Assembly (NCBI GenBank): GCA_024233305.1
Contig: JACKPV010000022.1
Span: 248,001-312,000 of the forward strand
Length of the DNA stretch: 64,000 nt
Source of the DNA: Verrucomicrobiales bacterium
GTDB lineage: Bacteria; Verrucomicrobiota; Verrucomicrobiia; Limisphaerales; J093
Reading direction: 5' to 3'
In this document: positions 6,889-15,753 of the stretch, piece after piece
How the letters are laid out: every line of letters begins with the position of its first letter
Position numbering within the stretch: the stretch's first letter is position 1
Notes under the pieces: generated by a model
Database searches by the model: none
What the model saw: the letters and a program-made list of their open reading frames with translations, nothing else
What the model was told of the DNA's origin: nothing
Position numbers and translations under genes: made by a program

Positions 6889-9276
6889 ATGAAGCCTCCG
6901 TTGCGATTCTCACGGTTCGCTGGGGCCATCGGCCTGGCACTCATCGGCTTGCCCCTCGGGGCCGCCGCCGACCCGGTGATTTCCAACCGGGCCGCCCGCC
7001 CGGGCGAATGGGGCTATCACCCCGGCGACGGCGAACGCGCCGCGCTGAATCCACCGACCTTCACCTGGTTGCACGAACCCGAGGCCCGAACCTACACCGT
7101 GCAGTGGACGCGCTCCGCCGACTTCAGCGACGCCGAAACCGCCGGACCGGTTCCCTGGAACACTTACACCCACCACACCGTCTTCGCTCCCGGCGCCTTT
7201 CACTGGCGGTATCGCTTCGAGGACGCGCAGGGACGGATCTCGAATTGGAGCCGAGCACGAACGGTCATCGTCCCGGAGGAAGCCACCCCCTTCCCCATGC
7301 CAACCGTCGACCAGCAGCGCGAGCGGGTACCGTCCGGACACCCCCGGCTGTTCCTGCGTCCCGAGGATCTGCCGCGGCTCCGGGAATTGGCGACCGGCCG
7401 GGAAGCAGCCCGTTTCGAGGCGTTGCGACGCGAGGCGGACCGCATCCTGCGGGCCGGGCCCACGCCCGAACCGGTCCACATGGGTTCGGCACGGGACAAG
7501 GAAGACGCCGGGTTGATTCAATATTGGTGGCCGAACCGCGTGCAAACCCTGCAAGCCTGCGAGGAGGCGGAAACGCTGGCCTTCGTGCACCTGATCACCC
7601 GCGATTCAAGATACGGAGCGGCGGCGCGCCGTTGGATCCTGCACCTGGCATCCTGGGACCCGGACGGCCCCACGAACTTCCGCATGAACTGCGAGGCCGC
7701 CAAACCCCTCCTGCATCGACTGCCCCGCGCCTACGACTGGGCCTGGGACACCTTGACCGAGGCCGACCGCGACATCGTGCGCCAAGTCATGTTGCGACGG
7801 GCCACCGATTTCTGGGAAGGGGGCGAGGTCCAACGCGGGGTCGGGCACTTGAACCGCCCCTATGGCAGCCACGCCAATCGTGTCTGGCACAAGCTGGCGG
7901 AGACAGGAATCGCGTTCCTCGGGGAACTCCCGGAGGCGGCGACCTGGCTGGATTACGCGGTCAACAAATTCTACGCCTGCTACCCGGTCTGGTCGGACGA
8001 TGACGGCGGCTGGCACGAAGGCGTGAGTTACTGGGGGGGTTACATCAGCAAGGCGGTCTGGTGGCTCCAGTTCGCCGACAACGCGCTCGGAATCGACGGC
8101 TTGAAGAAACCCTATTTCGCGCACGTCGCGGACTTCCCGCTCTACATCGCCCCACCGAATTCCCCGAACATGGGTTTCGGCGATCTTTCCTACCGTCCGC
8201 CCAGCGCGAGTTGGGGCGGGTTCATGGAGTTCCTCGTCCGGGCAAAAAGCGCCCAACCGGACGGCGAGCGCGCGGCCTACTGGCGATGGTGGATGGCGCA
8301 GTGGGGAATGCGCGGTCAGGACGGCATTCTGGGATTCCTCTACGCAGCGAATCTCCCGCCGCTCCCCGAGCCGCGGGCCCCGATCGATCTGCCATCATCA
8401 AAGGTGTTCCGCGGCATCGGTGTCGCGAGCTTGCACACCACGCTCCTCGACAGCCGCGACGACGTGCATTTCCTGTTCAAATCAAGTCCGTTCGGCACGC
8501 AAAGCCACGGGCACAACCCGCACAATACGTTTCAACTGAATGCCTACGGCGACACCCTGCTGACCACGTGCGTCTACCGCGATCTGCACGGCAGCAAGTT
8601 CCACTATCAATGGGCGCACAGCACGATGGCGCACAACGGGGTCCTCGTGAACGGCGAAGGCCAGATCCCGCACACGCAGGCGCCGCACGGACGGATCGTG
8701 GATTTCTCCTCCTCGCCGGAGACGGATTACCTCGTCGGGGAGGCCGCAGCGGCTTACGGCGACCGCTTGCAGCACTACGAGCGGCGGGTGTTGTTCGTGA
8801 AGGAACCCGAGCCGTTCCTCGTGCTGCTGGACGACCTCGAGGCCACGGCGCCCTCAACTTTCCAGTTCATGCTGCACGCCCTGGCGCCCTTCACCGTCGA
8901 ACCCGAACGCCAGCGCCTCGTCGTCACCCAGCCGAACGCCGGCGCCGTGATCGACTACCTCGGTGCCGGACCCTTGGTTTTCCGCCAGTGGGACGGGTAC
9001 ACCCCGCCGCCAACCCGGGAGTTCCCCAACCAATGGCACCTCGAAGCCGCCACCTCGAAGCCCTCCGCGACCGTGCAGATGTTGACGCTGATCGTACCGC
9101 ACCGATCCGGACGTCGCCCCGAAGTCCGCAGCGAACGCCTCGAAAGCCCCACCGCCCTGGGCGTGCGTGTTGTCATCGACGGCGAGGTGAAACACGCGGC
9201 TTTCCGTCGCGGGGGAGAAGCGGAAGCGGCTTCGCTCGACGGGCGCCGCTTCCGCGAACCCTGGGCGGTCTGGTAA
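6889..9276 (+). CDS. Secreted heparinase II/III-like protein with N-terminal DUF4962-type region
   Basis: 795 residues with a Sec signal peptide (about 1-26, ending GAAADP). A fibronectin-like/DUF4962 region follows (about 27-130; LNPPTFTWLHEPEARTYTVQ). Next is an alpha-helical toroid typical of polysaccharide lyases (about 140-470; GHPRLFLRPEDLPRLRELA, AYDWAWDTLTEADR). The C-terminal beta-sandwich carries the family hallmark SHGHNPHNTFQLNAYGDTL (around residues 540-560). Such proteins are eliminases or related enzymes acting on uronate-containing polysaccharides. The substrate cannot be told from sequence; alginate, heparinoid and other acidic glycans are all possible. ATG 6889 gives the complete signal peptide. 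It is a single gene with no carbohydrate-use operon around it. Confidence 0.83.
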   Translation: MKPPLRFSRFAGAIGLALIGLPLGAAADPVISNRAARPGEWGYHPGDGERAALNPPTFTWLHEPEARTYTVQWTRSADFSDAETAGPVPWNTYTHHTVFAPGAFHWRYRFEDAQGRISNWSRARTVIVPEEATPFPMPTVDQQRERVPSGHPRLFLRPEDLPRLRELATGREAARFEALRREADRILRAGPTPEPVHMGSARDKEDAGLIQYWWPNRVQTLQACEEAETLAFVHLITRDSRYGAAARRWILHLASWDPDGPTNFRMNCEAAKPLLHRLPRAYDWAWDTLTEADRDIVRQVMLRRATDFWEGGEVQRGVGHLNRPYGSHANRVWHKLAETGIAFLGELPEAATWLDYAVNKFYACYPVWSDDDGGWHEGVSYWGGYISKAVWWLQFADNALGIDGLKKPYFAHVADFPLYIAPPNSPNMGFGDLSYRPPSASWGGFMEFLVRAKSAQPDGERAAYWRWWMAQWGMRGQDGILGFLYAANLPPLPEPRAPIDLPSSKVFRGIGVASLHTTLLDSRDDVHFLFKSSPFGTQSHGHNPHNTFQLNAYGDTLLTTCVYRDLHGSKFHYQWAHSTMAHNGVLVNGEGQIPHTQAPHGRIVDFSSSPETDYLVGEAAAAYGDRLQHYERRVLFVKEPEPFLVLLDDLEATAPSTFQFMLHALAPFTVEPERQRLVVTQPNAGAVIDYLGAGPLVFRQWDGYTPPPTREFPNQWHLEAATSKPSATVQMLTLIVPHRSGRRPEVRSERLESPTALGVRVVIDGEVKHAAFRRGGEAEAASLDGRRFREPWAVW

Positions 9277-9531
9277 CCGCTCCTTGCGGCGGGGCAGACC
9301 GCCGGCGATGAAGGGCCCTGCGAGGGACCCGGGCGTTCCGGAGCGGTATGCGGAAGCACCTTGGTGAACCCTCGAGCGGCCCTGCCGGTCCGCCCCGACG
9401 GCGCACCGCTGCAGGCCGGTATGAGCATGCCGCTTCAACGCCGGGCGAGTCGCGTCTGTCCATTGTAACCGGTTTCCGGCACGCTCCGTCTTACGGTGGC
9501 GTTACGGTATCAATCGCATCCACTCATGCTC

Positions 9532-10110
9532 ATGAAAAAAACGACGCCGACCGCTCTCGTCACCGCCATGTGCGCGCTGCTGCTGAACACGAACGTCCTG
9601 GCTCAGGATCGCGGTCCCGGCGGACCGCCCGGATTCCGACCGGACGGTGGTCGGGGCGAGCGGGGCGAGCGAGGATTCCCCCGGCGGGACCCGTTCATGG
9701 CGACCTTCGACATCAACAACGACGGCGTGATCGACGCGAAGGAAATCGCGGAAGCGGCTGCCGCCCTCAAGAAGCTCGACAAGAACGGCGACGGCCAACT
9801 GACAGCGGAGGAACTGCGTCCCAACCTGCCCGAGCGCGGCGGACCGGGCGGGTTCCAGGCCAATCCCGAGGAAATGGCGAACCGCCTGCTCCAGTTCGAC
9901 AAGGATGGCGACGGGAGAATCTCCGCGACCGAACTGCCGGAACGGATGCAGGCCCTGATGGCCCGCGCCGACGCCAACAAGGATGGTTTTCTAACCAGGG
10001 AAGAACTCCTACTCCTCCAGTTGCCCCCCACCCGCGAGGGGGTTGCACCCCAGCGAGGCGGCGATGGAGGTCCCGGACCGCGTCCCGAACGCCGCCTCGA
10101 GCGCCAGTAG
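9532..10110 (+). CDS. Secreted EF-hand calcium-binding protein
   Basis: 192 residues from ATG 9532, chosen because it gives a clean signal peptide (MKKTTPTALVTAMCALLL, cleavage after LAQ). ATG 9526 and GTG 9496 are in-frame alternatives. Four EF-hand loops are visible: DINNDGVIDAKE, DKNGDGQLTAEE, DKDGDGRISATE and DANKDGFLTREE, each with the expected acidic ligands and central Gly. Arg/Gly/Pro-rich linkers surround them. It probably binds calcium outside the cytoplasm; a partner is not evident. It lies 36 bp before an ApbE-type gene and may be cotranscribed with it and the PepSY gene. Confidence 0.88.
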   Translation: MKKTTPTALVTAMCALLLNTNVLAQDRGPGGPPGFRPDGGRGERGERGFPRRDPFMATFDINNDGVIDAKEIAEAAAALKKLDKNGDGQLTAEELRPNLPERGGPGGFQANPEEMANRLLQFDKDGDGRISATELPERMQALMARADANKDGFLTREELLLLQLPPTREGVAPQRGGDGGPGPRPERRLERQ

Positions 10111-10146
10111 GCCCGGGCGGACGACCAGCCCCATACCGTCGCCCTG

Positions 10147-11640
10147 ATGAAGCCACTCTGTTTGAGCGCCCTGCTGGGTGCGGTGCTGCAACCGGTTTGG
10201 ACCGCGCCGGCGGCGACGCAGGTCCTTCAGCACGAGAACGTGCTCGGCACGTCGCTCGAACTGAGGGTCACCGCATCGACGGACGGCGCGATTGCAGCCT
10301 CGGAATCGGCGGTGCTGGCGGAGATCGACCGGCTCGATCGGATCATCAGCACCTATCGCGACGACAGCGAATTCTCGCGCTGGATGCGGACCTCCGGCCA
10401 GGCGGTCAAGGTCGCACCGGAACTGCTCGAGGTGCTCGCGCTGTTCGAGCGCTGGCAGGAACGCAGCCGCGGAGCCTTCAACGCCGGCGCGGAGGCGGTG
10501 GGCGCGGTCTGGCGCAACGCGGCCCGCGAAAACCGCGAGCCCACACCGGCGGAAATCAATGGCGCCATCGCCCTGGCCCACCCGCCGCACTGGCAACTCG
10601 ACCTCGCCGCCGGCACCGCCACACGCCGCAGCCGTTCTCCCCTGACCCTGGATGCCGCGGGCAAGGGCTGGATCATTGATCGCGCCTGCGCGGCGGCCCT
10701 CGCGGTGCAGGGCGTGGAAGGCGTGGTTCTGAACCTCGGCGGCGACGTCGCCGTGCGTGGGAACGCCGCCGAGCCGGTCGACATCGCGAACCCGCGCGAT
10801 TCAGCGGACAACGCCGCCCCCCTCGCTCGTTTGAGGCTGCGGGAACAGGCCGTGGCCACGAGCGGAGATTACCGGCGCGGTGTCGAGATTGGCGGACGTC
10901 GGTTTTCGCACCTCATCGATCCGCGCACGGGCCGCCCCGCGGCACAAGCGGCAAGCGCCACCGTCGTGGCCGCCCGCGCCGCCGATGCGGATGCGCTGGC
11001 CACGATCTTCTCCGTGCTCACCCCGACGGAAAGCCTGGCGCTCGCGGCGGAACTCCCCGGGGTGGACTGCCTGTTGGTCACGCCGGACGGACGGCGCGTC
11101 ACGACTCCCGGCTGGAGCCGGCTGCAAGTCCCGCTGGAGCCGCCCGCCACGTCCGGTTCCCCGATCGACGTGACGGATGCCGGCGAGGTGGTCGTGCAAC
11201 TGGAGCTTGCCCGCATCACGAACCAACGCGCCGCGCGTCCGTTTGTGGCGGTCTGGATCGCGGACGAGGACCGTTACCCGGTGCGCACCCTCGCCCTGTG
11301 GTTCAACAGTCCGCGGTGGTTGCCTGATCTGCGTTCCTGGTACCAGGACGAACAACTTCGTTCCCTGACGGAAAACTCGGAGATCATTGCGACCGTCTCC
11401 AGCGCCACGCGCGCGCCCGGGCGGTACACCCTGAAATGGGACGGTCGCGACAACACCGGCAAGCCGGTGAAGCCCGGCCGTTACACGGTGCTGATCGAGG
11501 CCTCCCGGGAGCACGGCACCCACCAGTTGATGAAACAGGAAATCGAGTTCCCCGGCCCCTTCCGCGAGGTGCCGCTTCCGGGCAACGTCGAAATCGCCTC
11601 CGCGTCGGTTGCCTACCAGCGCAAGGCCGGGGCCAGATAG
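10147..11640 (+). CDS. FAD:protein FMN transferase (ApbE) fused to a DUF2271 domain
   Basis: 497 residues with a Sec signal at the N-terminus (cleavage near PAA). The ApbE domain (about 25-320) shows DAAGKGWIIDRA, LNLGGDVAVRG and SHLIDPRTGRPA, the usual FAD/metal-binding landmarks. ApbE links FMN covalently to Ser/Thr of exported redox proteins. Residues about 340-497 match the DUF2271 pattern (VVVQLELARITN, YPVRTLALWF, GRYTLKWDGRDNTGKPV). ApbE and DUF2271 are often separate neighbouring genes, so finding both in one chain is notable. The next gene, 6 bp downstream, is a PepSY-type membrane protein, as in flavin-based envelope electron-transfer loci. No FMN-binding acceptor domain is seen nearby. 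Confidence 0.88.
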   Translation: MKPLCLSALLGAVLQPVWTAPAATQVLQHENVLGTSLELRVTASTDGAIAASESAVLAEIDRLDRIISTYRDDSEFSRWMRTSGQAVKVAPELLEVLALFERWQERSRGAFNAGAEAVGAVWRNAARENREPTPAEINGAIALAHPPHWQLDLAAGTATRRSRSPLTLDAAGKGWIIDRACAAALAVQGVEGVVLNLGGDVAVRGNAAEPVDIANPRDSADNAAPLARLRLREQAVATSGDYRRGVEIGGRRFSHLIDPRTGRPAAQAASATVVAARAADADALATIFSVLTPTESLALAAELPGVDCLLVTPDGRRVTTPGWSRLQVPLEPPATSGSPIDVTDAGEVVVQLELARITNQRAARPFVAVWIADEDRYPVRTLALWFNSPRWLPDLRSWYQDEQLRSLTENSEIIATVSSATRAPGRYTLKWDGRDNTGKPVKPGRYTVLIEASREHGTHQLMKQEIEFPGPFREVPLPGNVEIASASVAYQRKAGAR

Positions 11641-11646
11641 CCGGGG

Positions 11647-12267
11647 ATGAGTTCACCGCGTCACGTCCCGGGCTACTGGCGCCGGCACTCCGCCGCCTTT
11701 CTGCGCTGGCTGCACATCTACCTGTCGATGGTCAGCTTCGGGATCCTGTTCTTCTTCGCCCTCACCGGCATCACGCTGAACCACGCCGCTTGGTTTGACG
11801 CCGGCGCTACGCGAAGCAGTTCGCACAAGGGCCGCGTGAATGCGGCCTGGGTCGGCGCCACGGATCCCGGCGATGTGCAGCGACTCGAAATCGTGGAGTC
11901 GCTCCGCGCCGCGCACGCCATCCGGGGTGCCCTCGGCGAGTTCAACGTCTACGATGACCAGTGCATGGTCTCGTTCCGGGGACCCGGTTACACCGCCGAT
12001 GTCGCCATTGACCGCGCCACCGGAAACTACGAACTGACCGAGACCCGCATGGGCTTCGTGGCCGTCCTCAATGACCTGCACAAGGGCCGCGACACGGGGG
12101 CGGTTTGGAGCGCCGTCATCGATCTCTCGGCCGGCTTGATGATCCTCGTTTCCCTGACCGGATTCGCGTTGATCTTCTATCTTCGCCGCCGCCGCCGGGG
12201 CGGATTGACCGCCATGGTCGTCGGGGGACTGGCCTGTCTTCTGGTCTACCTCCTCCTGGTGCCCTGA
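11647..12267 (+). CDS. PepSY-associated transmembrane protein
   Basis: 206 residues. One membrane helix lies near residues 20-45 (WLHIYLSMVSFGILFFFALTGITLNH), a soluble PepSY-like domain fills the middle, and two helices come at the C-terminus (about 155-180 and 187-206). The conserved His residues HI..S and NHA near the first helix and LNDLHKGRDTG near 138-148 are typical of PepSY_TM proteins. These act as envelope redox or iron-reductase-like partners. It starts 6 bp after the ApbE-DUF2271 gene, so the two very likely work together. Its stop codon lies inside a 5-bp CTGAG that is repeated on the far side of the adjacent transposon-like element. Confidence 0.82.
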   Translation: MSSPRHVPGYWRRHSAAFLRWLHIYLSMVSFGILFFFALTGITLNHAAWFDAGATRSSSHKGRVNAAWVGATDPGDVQRLEIVESLRAAHAIRGALGEFNVYDDQCMVSFRGPGYTADVAIDRATGNYELTETRMGFVAVLNDLHKGRDTGAVWSAVIDLSAGLMILVSLTGFALIFYLRRRRRGGLTAMVVGGLACLLVYLLLVP

Positions 12268-12268
12268 G

Positions 12269-12461
12269 CCGTATCGATTCAATAGGCCGTAGCCGCTGAC
12301 GTGTGGTCGGCGCTGATCTCCATGGGCTTGGGCGGTCCCGCCGGTGCCGACCGGCAGTCCCGTCTCGGTAAGTCGTCGCACTCGGCGGCAGGTGGACGGA
12401 TCCCCCGCTGAATCATGCGCCGACTACACGTCGGCGGCTACCAGCCACTGAAGGGTCGCGG
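12269..12461. mobile_element. MITE-like palindromic element, 193 bp, family A (copy 1)
   Basis: A non-coding element flanked by direct repeats CTGAG (12264-12268 and 12462-12466), read as a 5-bp target duplication. The left end box is CCGTATCGATTCA; the right end box is its degenerate complement. Exactly 20 bp in from each end begins a subterminal inverted repeat of about 25 bp starting GTAGCCGC (left from 12289, right ending at 12441) that can itself form a small hairpin. The interior aligns by eye along its whole length with 53811-54002. It contains no transposase. It sits directly at the stop codon of the PepSY gene. Confidence 0.62.
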
Positions 12462-12505
12462 CTGAGCGGACCTGCCGGGACGATCCGGCGGCGCCGTCCC
12501 CCGGG

Positions 12506-13534
12506 TCATCGGCCCGCCGCCCGGCGCAAACGGTCGTGAATCGCCTGCCAGTCCGGGCCGACGGGCGGGGTCTCGACAATCACCTCCTGCGCCCCCGCTT
12601 CGTCGCACTGGTGAAGTTCCGCATAAAGGGCGCGCGCATAGGCGACCGGATCGTGCGGGATCACCGACACCCGGAGGAACCCGGCCTCGGGTGGAGGAAT
12701 CCGCGCATGGCAAAGCACCGCGACGCTCTCCACCCGCCCACCACGGCCACGCAATTGATCCAGCAGATCCGCTGCATCCAGCCAGGATCTCACTTCGAGC
12801 CGCGCGCGGGGAGCGTAGTGCCGGAACCTCTGCCCGGGACTGCGGGGCACCGCGGGTGCGTCGACGGCGGGCTCCCCCCCGCCTCCCGGTCCCGCCACCG
12901 CGGCGAGGGCTTCCTCGCTGATCATGCCCGGTCGGAGCACGACCGGCCGTCCGCTGGTGACGTCCACCACGGTCGACTCGATCCCCACGTCGCAATGCCC
13001 CCCGTCGAGAATCAACCCGACCCGCCCGCCCAGCCCGCTCCCGACATGGGCCGCGGTGGTCGGCGAAAGCTGGGTCGAGAGGTTCGCGCTCGGCGCCGCC
13101 AGCGGAAAGCCGCACTCCCGAATCACGGCCTGGATCACCGGGTGGGCGGGCCAGCGGACGGCCACCGTGGGACCGCCGGCGGTCACGATGTCGGGAATCC
13201 GACCGGCCCGCCGGACGACGATGGTTAGCGGTCCGGGCCAGAAGGCGCGGGCCAGTGATTCCGCCAGCGGGGGCCAGTCGACAGCGCAATCGCGCGCCAT
13301 GCCAATCGAGTTGACATGGACGATGACCGGGTTGTCGGCGGGCCGGTTCTTGACGGCGAAAATCCGGGCGACGGCCGCCGGATCGAGGGCGTTGGCGGCC
13401 AGACCATAGACGGTTTCGGTGGGCAGCACGACCAGTTCCCCCGCCCGCAACCGGACCGCTGCCTCGCGGGCGGCGGCGGCCTGGAGGGGAAGCGTGTGCG
13501 TCGACAGCACCCCGGTTGTTCGTGGTTCCTGCAT
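12506..13534 (-). CDS. Threonylcarbamoyl-AMP synthase, Sua5 type
   Basis: 342 residues. The YrdC/TsaC catalytic domain occupies about residues 20-205, with LVVLPTETVYGLAANALD, the KNRPADNPVIVHV segment (K-x-R lining the nucleotide site) and the later FPLAAPSANLS. The C-terminal Sua5 domain (about 235-342; PGQRFRHYAPRARLEV, then a Rossmann-like fold) separates this from the short TsaC form. The enzyme makes threonylcarbamoyl-AMP from Thr, bicarbonate and ATP for the t6A37 modification of ANN-decoding tRNAs. It is divergent from trpD; the 93 bp between 13534 and 13628 must hold both promoters. Confidence 0.93.
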   Translation of the reverse strand: MQEPRTTGVLSTHTLPLQAAAAREAAVRLRAGELVVLPTETVYGLAANALDPAAVARIFAVKNRPADNPVIVHVNSIGMARDCAVDWPPLAESLARAFWPGPLTIVVRRAGRIPDIVTAGGPTVAVRWPAHPVIQAVIRECGFPLAAPSANLSTQLSPTTAAHVGSGLGGRVGLILDGGHCDVGIESTVVDVTSGRPVVLRPGMISEEALAAVAGPGGGGEPAVDAPAVPRSPGQRFRHYAPRARLEVRSWLDAADLLDQLRGRGGRVESVAVLCHARIPPPEAGFLRVSVIPHDPVAYARALYAELHQCDEAGAQEVIVETPPVGPDWQAIHDRLRRAAGR

Positions 13535-13627
13535 GGGTCATCGCGCGCCCAACGGGACGGCGGTGCGCGGGAAGTGTAAGCGCACTTTGGGCTTCGACGG
13601 CAACCGCCGACTTCCTAGCATGGGCGC

Positions 13628-14698
13628 ATGCTTGCCGAATTGACCGCGCGTCTGCAACAGGGCGAAACACTGGCCACGGACCGGGTTCGCGCCGCGGTAA
13701 CCGCGCTGACCGACGAGAGCGTGACGGCCGAAGCCAAGGCGGACTTCCTGACCGCCCTGGCGGCCAAGGGAGAGACCGCGGAGGAAATCGCCGCGTTCGC
13801 CATTGAGTTGCGCGCCCGCGCCGTCCCGGTTCCGGTGACCGCCGCGACCCGCTCCGGGGTGATCCTGGACGTTGTCGGCACAGGCGGCGATCGTCTGGGC
13901 CTGATCAACCTCTCGACGGCCGCGGCCCTCATCGCCGCCGCGGCCGGCGTCCGGGTGGCAAAACATGGAAACCGCGCCATTACCTCGAAGACGGGTAGCG
14001 CAGATGTGCTGGAAGCCCTGGGCCTCCCGGTCGACCTTTCCCCCGAGGCGGCGGCCCGCGACCTGACGGAGCGCGGCTTCGTCTTTCTCTTCGCCCCCCG
14101 CTACCATCCGGCGTTCAAGCACCTCATGCCGGCCCGCAAGCTCTGCGCCGAGCGAGGCCAGCGGACCTTGTTCAACTTCCTCGGGCCCCTGCTGAATCCC
14201 GCCCACCCGAACGCCCAACTCATGGGCGTGCCCCGGCCCGAAATGTGCGAACCGCTGGCCCGCGTGCTGCAAGACCTGGGAGTGCGCCGCGGCATGGTGG
14301 TGTGCGGCAGCGTCGGCATGGTCGGGGATCGCGAGGCCTTTTGCGACGAGTTCTCGCCCCTGGGCCCCACCACCGTCGCTGAATTCCACCAGGAACGCGG
14401 CTTTCACCAGTCGGAGTTCTCGCCCGCGCTGCTGCCCCTGCAACCGACGACCCTCGACGAGCTGCGGGGCGGGGCGGCGGAAGGAAACGCGACCGTGCTC
14501 CGGGAAGTGCTCGCCGGTCGGGACCGCGGCCCCCGCCGCGACGCCATTCTGCTCAACGCGGCCGCGGCCTTGTTCGTGGGGAACCATGCTCGATCGATCG
14601 CTGAGGGTTGGGACCAGGCAGCGCGGCTGATCGACTCGGGAAAGGTGGTGGACAAGCTCGTCGAACTGGGGCGCCCCCGTCCGGGGAGCGGGGTTTGA
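13628..14698 (+). CDS. trpD: Anthranilate phosphoribosyltransferase
   Basis: 356 residues, close to the usual 340-350. It joins anthranilate and PRPP in tryptophan synthesis. The family signature GTGGDRLGLINLSTAAAL is present, as are VAKHGNRAITSKTGSADVLEALG (PRPP/Mg and anthranilate site), FLFAPRYHPAFKHLMPAR and RTLFNFLGPLLNPA. The family's GTGGDG is GTGGDR here, a small deviation within the PRPP loop. No other trp gene is nearby and no leader peptide or attenuator was recognised. ATG 13628 follows a gene-free 93 bp shared with the divergent Sua5 gene. Confidence 0.95.
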   Translation: MLAELTARLQQGETLATDRVRAAVTALTDESVTAEAKADFLTALAAKGETAEEIAAFAIELRARAVPVPVTAATRSGVILDVVGTGGDRLGLINLSTAAALIAAAAGVRVAKHGNRAITSKTGSADVLEALGLPVDLSPEAAARDLTERGFVFLFAPRYHPAFKHLMPARKLCAERGQRTLFNFLGPLLNPAHPNAQLMGVPRPEMCEPLARVLQDLGVRRGMVVCGSVGMVGDREAFCDEFSPLGPTTVAEFHQERGFHQSEFSPALLPLQPTTLDELRGGAAEGNATVLREVLAGRDRGPRRDAILLNAAAALFVGNHARSIAEGWDQAARLIDSGKVVDKLVELGRPRPGSGV

Positions 14699-14815
14699 CG
14701 TCGGGACCGGTCCCTTCCGCCCGCCGACTGTGCCCTGAAAAGCACACTCCCCACAGCGGTCCCCTCCCCTATGCTTGGCCCCCGCTAACCCAACCATGCA
14801 GCCGACCCACGCATT

Positions 14816-15664
14816 ATGAAAAAGAGGTTCCCGTTCCGGAGCGGCTCGGCGTTTACGCTGATCGAACTGCTCGTGGTCATTGCCATCATCGCCATCCTGG
14901 CGGGCATGCTCCTGCCCGCTCTTTCGCGGGCCAAGGCCAAGGCGAAGTCCATTTCGTGCGTCTCGAACCTGAAGCAATGGGGCATCATCTGGATGATGTA
15001 CACCGACGACAACGAAGGGAAATTCAGTGATGGGGACGTGGGCTGGGCGCGTGGCGAATGGGTGCGCGCGCTGGCGCATCATTACCGGGAGAAGCCTTAC
15101 CTCCTGCTCTGTCCGGACGCGACCGGACGTCGTGGGAAGGCCACGGGTGGCCAGGAAGTGAAGAAGCCGATGGACACCCCCGAGGGCCAGTTGCTCGAGT
15201 ACGGCGGGCCGCACACGGCGTACAACTTCCCGAGCTTCGACGGCGACCAGGCGGCCGGCGCGGAGTTCCTCACTTCGAGCTACGGTGGGAACAACTGGAT
15301 CTACAACGCCAAGAGCGACATTCAGGGACGCCGCCGCCAGGATCACTGGGGCTCGATGAACGTGGCCGGACGACCGACCGAGATTCCCCTGTTTCTGGAT
15401 GCGATGTGGCGCGGGGGCGGCCCCGACCATCGCGACGCCACGAAGGACGCCGCGCCCAACCTGAACGGCGAATGGACCGGCTACGGCGCCGAGTCGAAGC
15501 ACTTTGCCATCGTGCGCCATGGCCGCGGCATCAACGTCCTGTTCTTCGACACCTCGGTGCGTTCGACCAGTTCGCCGCGCGACATCTGGAAATTCCAATG
15601 GCACCGCACCTACCAGCGACACGGCCAGGAGCGCACCAAGGTGTTTCCCCGCTGGATGAACTGA
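14816..15664 (+). CDS. Stand-alone pseudopilin-like secreted protein (H-X9-DG-like)
   Basis: 282 residues. The N-terminus is a type IV prepilin signal, SAFTLIELLVVIAIIAILAG, with Ala rather than Gly at -1. The following LPALSRAKAKAKSISCVSNLKQWGI and MYTDDNEGKF are characteristic of the very large pseudopilin-like families of Verrucomicrobiota, Lentisphaerota and Planctomycetota. The C-terminus (FAIVRHGRGINVLFFDTSVR) is a variant of the H-X9-DG motif with DT instead of DG. These are probably processed by prepilin peptidase and exposed outside through a T2SS-like machine; individual roles are unknown. It is a single gene, 117 bp after trpD and well separated from the gsp operon. Confidence 0.85.
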   Translation: MKKRFPFRSGSAFTLIELLVVIAIIAILAGMLLPALSRAKAKAKSISCVSNLKQWGIIWMMYTDDNEGKFSDGDVGWARGEWVRALAHHYREKPYLLLCPDATGRRGKATGGQEVKKPMDTPEGQLLEYGGPHTAYNFPSFDGDQAAGAEFLTSSYGGNNWIYNAKSDIQGRRRQDHWGSMNVAGRPTEIPLFLDAMWRGGGPDHRDATKDAAPNLNGEWTGYGAESKHFAIVRHGRGINVLFFDTSVRSTSSPRDIWKFQWHRTYQRHGQERTKVFPRWMN

Positions 15665-15753
15665 AGCCCCCGCCGCCGCCAGCCCGCGCTTGACGCTGCC
15701 GGGTTCCATCCGGAGACTCCCGCCCGGAAGTTGCCGGCCCTTCGGCTGGTCGA

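Noticed and set aside
6671..6940. Open frames with SSKLEAR or SSFELRA peptide repeats on both strands
   Set aside because: They are simply translations of the AAGCTCG heptamer array, which stays open in all frames.
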